Origin: Edaphochlamys debaryana
Lineage: Eukaryota; Chlorophyta; Chlorophyceae; Chlamydomonadales
Direction of reading: 5' to 3'
Assembly: GCA_016858145.1 (NCBI GenBank)
Contig: JAEHOE010000024.1
Location: forward strand, 62,001-126,000
DNA length: 64,000 nucleotides
Positions 57,001 through 64,000 of the stretch are shown here, one piece after another. The translations under genes were made by a program, and so were the position numbers. Position 1 is the first letter of the stretch. Each line of letters starts with the position of its first letter. The notes under the pieces are model-generated. The model had not been told where the DNA came from, did no database searches, and saw only the letters and a list, made by a program, of their open reading frames with translations.

Positions 57001-60000
57001 AACTTCAAAAAGATGTACACAATCAAACAGTGGATCGACACGGGCAACATGGAGGCCCTAAGGGAGCCGTCGCAGAGCAACCTGTCTCTTCCGGCCGGGC
57101 TAGTAGGGCCAGGGCTGACGGGCGGCGCGGCGTCGCCCGTGCCGGGCAAGGAGGGCGGCGCGGGTCCGTTTGCGGTGGACGGCGCCAGGAGCAGGCGGGC
57201 GAGCGGCAACCTGTCAACCACCGACGGGATGGCGGTGGTGGTTGAGGGCGTGGGTACGGACGCGCTGGTACGGCCCGCATCTACCATGCCGCTGCTTAGT
57301 CATCGCAGTACGGACGGGGGCGTGGGTTCGCCCAAGTCGGCGCTTAAGACCGAGGTGGAGGGGCTATCGGCGGCCGCGGCAGCGGCGGCGCGGTTCGCAA
57401 AGCCCAAGCGCACCGTTTCCTTCATAACCGACTCGGCGGCCCAGAGCGCGTGCTCGGACGACGAGCAACGGCGCAACGACCAACCGCCAACCGCCGCAGC
57501 CGCTGGGACGAGCGCGGCCGGCGGTGCGGGAATGGACGCGGGTGCGGGTGCTGCGGGCGCTGCGGGCGGCGCGGGGCCGGGGCCGGTGGCGGAGGGGCTG
57601 GAGGGCGGGCGGCCAGCGCCCGACCCCACCGCCCTCCCGCGGCTGCCCGTAGCCACGGGCGGGTCCGGGACCAGCCGTACCGGGTCCATGCGGGGCCTGG
57701 GCGGGCCCAGCCGGGGCGCGGGCCTCGCCTCCTTCATTGGCTCCGTCCGAAAGTCCATGGAGGGCTATGCAGGACCGGACGCGTCCGGACCGGACTCGGA
57801 TCTGGACGACGAAGCTCTCCTGTTTGGGACCCGCCAGTCCCCCAGCGCCGGCGGCGGCAGCCCCTCGGCCGCCGCCGCCGCCGCGGCGGCAGCGTTCCGC
57901 TCACCCAGCCCCTCCCGGGGCCCGCCCGGGCCCGGCGGTGACGGTCTGATCTTGGCCCGGGCCCATGGCAGGCCCGTAACGCTCGGGGGCATGGGCAGCC
58001 CCACGTCGGGCCGGGGGTCACGGGTTTCGATCGACATGGGATCGCACAACGCCGGCGGCCGTGACTCACGCCTTGCAATGATGACGTCACCCGAGGCCAT
58101 CGACTTCAGCCGCCCGGGAACCGCCGCCCTCGGCGGCAACCGCAACAGCAACAACAGCAACAGCGGTGGCGGCGGCGGCAGCAGCATTGGTGGTGGAGCG
58201 GGAGGCCGAGGCGGCGGCGCCGTCGCCATCCCCTTCGCCTCGCCCGGCCGCTTCTACGCGCCGCCGCCGTCGGCCCCGGGGCCGATCCGTACGGGCGGGC
58301 TCAGTCCGGAGCTCCTGCACATGCCAGCGACCTTCGGCGACGATTCGTCTTCGGAAGATGAAGCGCCGCCGGCCAGGGCCACGGCCGGGGCCCCGCCTGG
58401 GGGATCCGGGCCAGCGGGCCAGCCGCCGCGCGGGGTCTCGCCGTCCAAGACACTCTTCACTCCCGCACCCCCCTCCGCCCGGGCGCCGCCGACACCCACG
58501 CTCCCGCCGGCAGCGCCCTCGCCCACCCCTGCCCCGGCCCCTGCAGCCCAGCCATCCCACGCCCCTGGGCCCGCCCCGGGCCCACCCCAGGCCCCGGCCC
58601 CGGCCGTCCCGGCCCCAATGGCCCGAACCCCGTCCCTGAGCCCCGCCTCGGTCTCGGTGCACCCCTCCGCCCCTGCTGCCGCCACCGCTGCAGCCGCGCC
58701 CGCACCACCCGCCGCGGCCCCCCCATCCCCGCCCCCGGCTCCCCCGGAGGCGGACGACGACGACCTCTTGGGCGCCTTCATGGACACCCCTCGCCTGCCA
58801 GGCCCGCCCGAGCCCACGCCGGGCCCAGACGGGCCCGGGCCCGCGCCTGGGCCCATCCAGGACCCCGCTGGGCCCGCGCCCTTGGACTCCCAAGCCGACC
58901 TGGTCCTGGCTACGTTTGCCGACATGACCCCGCACCCCGTGCCCTCCGCGTCCACATCCGCGTCCCCGGCCCCCGCCGTGCCGCCCCGCGCGCCCAGGGC
59001 CCCGCCCCCCACGCAAACGGGGGTGCGGGAGCCGGCGGCGGTGCCCGGGGCCCGCACCCCCGGGTTCTCCAACGACGGGTCGCTCCTGGCTCTGGCGGAT
59101 GAGCTGGCGCGGGCGCTGCAGGTGCGGGGACATTTCGGTAGTAGGGTAGCGAGCCGGGGATGTGTGACGTAGGCAACGTGTGCCGGAGCTATTCGCTAGC
59201 ACGGAATGGATGGGCGGTAAAGGTGGCGCTGGGGTTTGGGGTGGGTGTGGGAGTGGCGTTGTGCGTGCCGGTGCCGGTGTGCTTGCAGGGCTTCACCCCC
59301 ACACACCATCTTCCCGGCCTTTACACGGGCAGCCCTGAACACCACCTTCCCCCGCCGCCGCTCTCAACCCTTGCCAACCCCATCCCCGCCCCCCCGCAGG
59401 AGCAGCAGGGGCCGCAGCCCTCGGCCGCGACCCCGGCCCCCGGCGCCGCCACGCCCCCACCAGGCGCCACCTCCTCCTCCAACCCCGCCCCCGCCCCCGC
59501 CGCTACGGCCCCCTGGGCTGCCGCCTCCCCGCCGCCGGGCGGGGACCGGCGGCCCATGCCCCGGCCGTCCATCGACCCCCCACACAGCGCCGCCTGGGGC
59601 TTGGGCTCTGGGGTTCAGCCCAGCGGCGGCAGCACAGCGTCGGCGGGCAGCGGCGGCGGAGGCCAGAAGGTCCCGGCTCTTCATCTAGAGCAGCTGCACC
59701 CGCACCCGCCGCCGCCAGCGGCGGCGGCGGCGAAGCCGGCGGCTCCGCCGCCGGCGGTAGCCGGATCCACGGCCTCCTCCACCGACGGGATCCCGATCCA
59801 GTCGCTCCAGGATTCGGCCCACTCCATGGGCGGCTTGGCGGCGGCCGGCGGCGGCGGGCGGCTGCTGGCGAGCGCCGAGCCGACGGCGCCGCCGCCGCCG
59901 ACGCGCGGCGACACGTCGGGGCTCGACACGGAGCGGAGCCAGGGCTTCGGCGCCGGCGGCGGCGGAGACGAGAGCGTGTTTGGCGACATGTTGGGGGAGC

Positions 60001-63000
60001 GAATCCGGGCCGCTGCGGCCGCGGCACGGGCGGATAAGAAGCAGCAGGGTGGGGGCGCGGATGGGGAGGAGGAGGAGGAGGACGATGACGAGATCCTGGG
60101 TCCGCGCGCGCGGGGATCGGCGGACGGACGCCGCGGCAAGGACAAGGCGCGGGACCAAGCCGGGTCGACGGCGGCGGTGGCGGGGGGTGGCGCCGGGGCC
60201 AAGGCGGCGGGCGCTGAGGATGAGGCGCCCGCGGGCGGCGATGCGGCGCGGCGGGGCGACAAGGGCCCGCCTATGCGGGTGAGAAGGGGGGGGGGGCAGG
60301 GGCCGTAGAAGGGACTCACCTCCTGGACGGTCCTGGTGTCTGGCGAGCGGGGCTGGGGGTTGAGCGGTGCCGTTGCGGGAGAGGGGCTGTGGGAATTGGA
60401 GAGCCCTCCACGGGGGACACGGGGTGACCGCGAGGGGCCGCGGGCGCCGCCTCATCCAAGCAGGCGCCATCAGGCAGCCGGCCCCACAGCACTGCCTTTC
60501 CATCCCATCCCCCCTCCCCTGTACCCTCCCCATTATCACATCCCCCCCCCAGCGCATCTCCGAGGCCGGCTCCGTAGGTCCCTCGGAGGCCGGCTCCCGC
60601 GCCGGCTCCGTCAGCTCCCGCACCTCGGGGGGCAGCCGGGCCTCGGGCAGCGGCGCAGGGTCGGCTGCGGGGAGCGACGAGGAACACCGGGAGCGGAGGG
60701 CCAAGGTGGGGGCTGCTGAGGGGGCGCAGGTCTGGGGTGGGCCTAGCAGCGATTAGGCTTGATTGGGCTTCCCCCGCCTCAAGCCCACCCGCAGCACCTG
60801 CCTGCTGTCTCCTACCGCCTCAACCCGCCACCCCCCGTCGCTCAGCAACGAAAGACCCTGACCCTCTGTCACCCCACCCCCCCTCTCAGGCCTACAAGAA
60901 GAAGCGGCGCAACAGCATCCTGATCGAGGGCACCGGCAAGGCCTTCTGGATCTGGGACGAGGACCATGCGGGGCGGGAGTGGGCCTACTGGCTGGTCACA
61001 CACAGGGTGAGAGGGAGAGGGGGGGTGAGAGGGGGGCTGGGAGGGGGAGAGGGAGGGGGAGAGGGAGTAAAGATTAGCTGGGAGGCTATTGCCAGTCCAG
61101 CCGTGCAACACCCCGCTCCTGTCCGCCCTCTCACCCCTCCGCTTCTCCTACCCCCCCCCACCCCCTCCCCAGCGCTTCGAGTACTTTATGTTTGGCATGA
61201 TCATCATCAACTGCGCCACACTCACCCTGGAGAACCCGTACATCAGGTGGGTGGGTGGGAGGATCGGGGGGGGGGGGGAAAGGGGATTTCAGGGGACCTG
61301 AGGGGGGTGGCTGAAGTGGGCATGAACTGGGCTGGGCTGGCGCGGAGGCATCAGATCCCAACCAACCGCCAACCAACCGCCAACCAACCGCCAACCAACC
61401 GCCAACCAACCGCCAACCAACCGCCAACCAACCGCCAGGCCCGGCTCCACGCTGGACGAGTTCCTGTACTACTCCAACGTGGGCTTCACCATCATCTTCG
61501 GCCTCGAGGCGGCGCTCAAGGCCTTTGCCTTCACCTTCCGGGCCTACATCCGGAGAATCACAAACCAGGTGGGGGGGGGGCGTAAGGGAAGGGATGGGGG
61601 GGGGTGCCAGAGAGGCGGCGGCTGCGGTTGGGGGCTGCCCTTCCGTAGCTCAGGCTCTTCCCCACACCGAAACCTGGGTTCGCCTCACTCTAAACGATCA
61701 TGGGGCCAGCACGCTTACCCGACGCTTACCCCATCCTCGGCCCCCCTAACCCCTCTACCCCCTCCCCCCAGGTGGACTTTCTGATCGTCATCTCCTCCGT
61801 GCTCGAGCTGGTGCTCATGACCATCACCGACAGCGTGGGGGCCATATCCGCACTGCGCATCCTGCGAGCGATCAAGCCCCTGAGGCTACTCACGCGCAGG
61901 TGGGAAGGGGGGTGGGGAGGGGGGTATGGAGCCGGAGGGGAAGAGAGCGCGCGGGTGGGGAATGTATGGTATGGGGGATGGATGTTGTGGGGGATGTGGG
62001 AAGGATGGACGGGGGCGAGGAGCTGGAGGAAGCGGGGCCCATGGGCCTGGACGCTTGCGCTCAAGACCCCTTCACCACGCCTTCACTCCACCCCATCCTC
62101 TCCCCACCCCCCAGCTCCGGCATGCGGCTGGTGACCTAGAGCATCTCACCCCGCCCCCCAGAACCACCACCCATCTTATACCCACTTATGCCCAACCCCA
62201 CACATCTATCCACCACCCCCACCCACCCCCACCCCACCCCCCAGCTCCGGCATGCGGCTGGTGTTCAAGTCCGTGACCATGTCTCTCATGTCCATGGCCA
62301 ACGTCTCCATCGTGTGCATCCTATTCTTCCTCATCTTTGCGATCCTGGGGGTGCAGCTCTTCAGCGGCAAGTTCTACAGGTGAGGGGCAGGCTGGGTGTG
62401 GAAGGGGGGGGGGGGGGGGGGGGGGGGGGGAAGGCGGCTCTGGTTGGGAGGGTGGGGGAGGCGGCTTGCACTAGGGAGCGGTTGATTACCCTGAATGACT
62501 TGACGCTGGCGGCTCCACACACTCGGTTGGCTGGGGCTGGGGCTGGGGGGAAGGGGGCTCAAGGGGACGACGTTGGGGGCATGGGGGGATGGTCGTAAGG
62601 GACCGGAGACGGGGAGATGAGGAGGGTGTGGAGGCCGCAAAGCTTGGGCCACGCACCCATCTCGCCCCCCGCCCACCCACCACCGCCCCGCCCCCCCCCC
62701 CTTCCGCAGCTGCAACGACCCCACGGTTGCTGGCGTGGAGGAGTGTGTGGGCAACTTCACCGAGCCCTTCACCAACGCCACCCTCGAGAGGCACTGGAGC
62801 AACGCCTTCCCCAACTTCGACAACACGGGTGCGCGGCTGTGGAGGGGGGGGAGGACGTGGGGAGGGGGGTTGGGCCTGGGGCAGAGGTTAAAAGTACGAG
62901 AGGCAAAGGATGCAGACTGGGATAGGGTACCGGTACTCTCAGCACTCTCCTCACTCTCCGCGCCCTCGGCCCTCTCTGACCACCCTCCCGCATCCCGATC

Positions 63001-63848
63001 CCCCCTCCCCCCACCCCCCCTCTGCAGGCAACGCGCTCCTCTGCTGCTTCATCACCGCCACGCTCAACGGCTACACGGAGATCATGGTGCACGCCATGTC
63101 CGCCCCCCTGGACCCCGGCATGCAGCCCAAGCCCTACATCAACCCGGGGGCGTTCTTCTGGTGGGGACCGGGGCCTGGGCCGGATGGCGTGTGGTTTTGC
63201 GTGTGTGCAGGGCCGTGGGCGGGCGTGAGCGCAACCGCGCGCTTCCACCCTCTCTTGACTGCTTCACTGCTCCCTTCGTCACCTTGCTGACCCCTCCCCC
63301 CCCCCTCCCCCCCCCCTCCCCCCCCCTCTACCCCCTCCCCCCCCTCTCCAGGTTCTTTGGCTTCATCGTGGTCTGCGCCTTCACGCTGCTCAACCTGTAC
63401 GTGGGCGTCATCTTCTCGCAGTTCTCCAAGATCCGCATGCTCTCGGAAACGGGATCCGCGTTCCTGACATCGGACCAGAACGAGTGGGCCGAGCTGACCA
63501 AGATGGTCTTCAGGTGGGGGGCAAGGGGGGGCCGGGGGGGAGGCACGGATGACGAGCACAGGGAGACGACCCCGAAGGCGTGCACAGGTGTGAAGCGCTG
63601 ACCATGCCCCTCTCTCACCCCCCCCCCTCATCCCTCTCACCCCCCCCCCCTCCCCCCCCCTCCCTGTCAGGCTCAAGCCCCCCGACAAGGCCACCCTGCC
63701 CACGGGCCGCCTCCGCCGGGGCGCCTACCAGCTGGTCAACTCCAAGGCCTTCGACGTGTTCATATTAGTCATCATCCTGGTCAACATTGGGTTCCTGGCT
63801 GCCACGCACTACGGAGAGCCGGAGGGCTTCGTGCATACACAGAACGTG
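46831..63848 (+). CDS. Four-domain voltage-gated cation channel alpha subunit (Cav/Nav-like), 3' partial
   Basis: Thirty-one exons join in frame to 3427 residues, with the last donor at 63848/63849. Exons: 46831-46883, 46967-47175, 47311-48865, 49324-49475, 49639-49742, 50027-50170, 50326-50424, 50716-50817, 51142-51327, 51513-51677, 51880-53777, 53881-53971, 54190-54360, 54647-54754, 54960-55174, 55389-55458, 55597-55686, 55996-56114, 56309-56661, 56933-59121, 59400-60278, 60553-60705, 60890-61006, 61173-61246, 61439-61568, 61772-61899, 62245-62379, 62710-62828, 63028-63160, 63352-63513, 63671-63848. Domain I is about 606-870, II 1556-1804, III 3035-3340, and IV begins near 3390. Each S4 carries Arg/Lys every third residue. 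The pore-helix motifs are present, but the selectivity residues are Thr836, Glu1762 and Asn3283. The family gates Ca2+ or Na+ entry at plasma or flagellar membranes. The N-terminus (605 residues) and the II-III linker (about 1230) are much longer than in animal channels. The start ATG opens a short exon joining in phase. Confidence 0.92.
47328..47660 (+). other. Basic-Ser repeat region in the channel N-terminus
   Basis: Exon 3 encodes three RRSSE(L/V)GE units and then three units of the form RASLDRP or RASLDK. Arg-Arg-x-Ser and Arg-x-Ser are recognition motifs of basophilic kinases such as PKA, so this cytoplasmic region may be a phosphorylation platform (inference). A following segment (about 47900-48060) is a short conserved-looking helix ending [11 protein letters not shown]. 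Confidence 0.6.
50631..50729 (+). repeat. Duplicated acceptor and exon start, channel intron 7
   Basis: CCGCAG followed by ACGTGCGTTGAC at 50631-50648 imitates the true acceptor and exon start (CCGCAG, ACCTGCGTCGAC) at 50710-50727. Use of the upstream copy would add 79 bases and shift the frame. Confidence 0.7.
51004..51118 (+). repeat. Poly-C tract in channel intron 8
   Basis: About 115 bases that are almost all C with isolated T and one G. It lies just upstream of the acceptor at 51142, so it includes an extreme version of the C-rich tract used in these introns. Confidence 0.95.
51880..53777 (+). other. Channel I-II linker exon, low-complexity
   Basis: A single 1898-base exon encodes about 630 residues of Gly/Ser/Pro/Ala-rich sequence. 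It includes a Gln-Ala run (52267-52320, six-base CAGGCC repeats) and a Gly-His repeat with GHKSGH, GHGPGH words (about 53139-53220). A conserved acidic end (MTPEEFDE) leads directly into domain II. No beta-subunit interaction motif is evident. Confidence 0.8.
53881..55686 (+). other. Channel domain II
   Basis: S1 contains [19 protein letters not shown]2 [18 protein letters not shown]3 [17 protein letters not shown]4 [20 protein letters not shown]. The pore reads [18 protein letters not shown], where the Glu aligns with the selectivity Glu of Cav domain II. S6 ends [15 protein letters not shown], with Thr in place of the usual Asn. Confidence 0.9.
54344..54477 (+). repeat. Duplicated exon end and donor, channel intron 13
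   Basis: The last 17 exon bases (TCTGGGACTACATCCGG), the donor GTGAGG and about 25 bases of intron at 54344-54389 recur at 54428-54477. The second donor lies 84 bases downstream and the interval is open, so its use would insert 28 residues in frame. Confidence 0.85.
55996..60705 (+). other. Channel II-III linker, about 1230 residues
   Basis: Five exons encode mostly Gly/Ala/Pro/Ser-rich sequence. Short ordered-looking patches are a basic segment GKRRKKG (near 56355), a patch reading [21 protein letters not shown] (56997-57060, in two parts [11 protein letters not shown] and [10 protein letters not shown]), and acidic clusters near 58330 and 60070. The length is several times that of animal Cav linkers. 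Low-complexity insertions are common in volvocalean proteins. Confidence 0.75.
61358..61437 (+). repeat. 11-bp tandem repeat in channel intron 24
   Basis: About seven copies of CCAACCAACCG run up to the acceptor, the last copy supplying the CCGCCAG acceptor itself. Confidence 0.9.
62108..62266 (+). repeat. Duplicated acceptor and exon start, channel intron 26
   Basis: CCCCCCAG followed by CTCCGGCATGCGGCTGGTG occurs at about 62107-62133 and again at the true acceptor (62237-62263). The upstream copy runs into a TAG two codons later, so its use would truncate the protein. Confidence 0.85.
62401..62431 (+). repeat. Poly-G tract in channel intron 27
   Basis: An almost uninterrupted run of about 26 G shortly after the donor at 62380. 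Confidence 0.9.
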
Positions 63849-64000
63849 GTGCGTGTTGGTTGGTTGGGCGGGTGGTTGGGTTGGTTGGGCGGGTGGTGCG
63901 GGGGGAGGAGGTTGAGCGTGGGGGGCTGAAGGGTACTTGGGATGATGTGGATGGGCGGGGGCGAGGGCTAGGCTGCGGGAGGGGGGAGGTGTGCGTGCCG
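63671..64000 (+). other. Channel domain IV, first exon then intron to the window edge
   Basis: The exon 63671-63848 carries the III-IV linker end and S1 of domain IV ([18 protein letters not shown]). The remainder, 63849-64000, is G-rich intron. The rest of domain IV, including the fourth selectivity residue, lies outside the window. Confidence 0.85.

Larger units (their letters stand above)
60890..63513 (+). other. Channel domain III
   Basis: A basic/acidic lead-in ([12 protein letters not shown]) precedes S1 ([19 protein letters not shown]). S2 contains [19 protein letters not shown]3 [16 protein letters not shown]4 [14 protein letters not shown]. The pore reads [19 protein letters not shown], with Asn where Cav has Glu and Tyr for the following Trp. 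S6 ends [15 protein letters not shown]. The turret has NFTEPFTN, giving possible N-glycosylation sites. Confidence 0.9.

Overview
The window looks like nuclear DNA of a volvocalean green alga (Chlamydomonas/Volvox type). It is very GC-rich, its genes are cut by many short introns with GT..AG ends and C-rich 3' tracts, low-complexity Ala/Gly/Pro runs interrupt the proteins, TGTAA polyadenylation-type signals follow several genes, and the gene content is eukaryotic. There is no sign of bacterial operons, rRNA or CRISPR. All gene models are hand-spliced from the sequence.

Layout. 1-2145: no convincing gene, except a small minus-strand membrane ORF. 2146-8519 (+): a 21-exon receptor-like protein kinase. 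10795-13129 or beyond (-): a plastid/mitochondrial-type RsmI 16S rRNA 2'-O-methyltransferase. 14204-32931: an 18.7-kb inverted-repeat structure. Its two arms end at the same terminal sequence. Each arm holds a tandem array of ~348-bp units (about 6.5 units on the left, 32.5 on the right) and a 1.4-kb conserved inner segment. The 1.8-kb spacer contains a small element with 31-bp inverted repeats and a TATA-like promoter. 33200-38081 (+): a decayed SMG1 (PIKK, nonsense-mediated decay) locus. It keeps HEAT, N-lobe and FATC pieces but has no kinase catalytic core. 38699-39635 (+): a small membrane-anchored protein with five 17-residue coiled-coil repeats. 43481-45221 (+): an HNH-domain protein. 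46831 to beyond the right edge (+): a giant four-domain voltage-gated cation channel of the Cav/Nav superfamily. It has 31 exons and 3427 residues in the window, is cut at the start of domain IV, and has Thr, Glu and Asn at the first three selectivity positions instead of Glu-Glu-Glu.

The genes do not form a pathway; this is an ordinary stretch of alga chromosome disrupted by repeats. The items most worth following are the inverted-repeat element with hairpin-bearing arrays, the kinase-less SMG1 beside it, the unusual pore of the channel, a 10-nt microexon supplying the HRD histidine codon of the receptor kinase, and several exon edges that are duplicated, splice site included, into the neighbouring intron.
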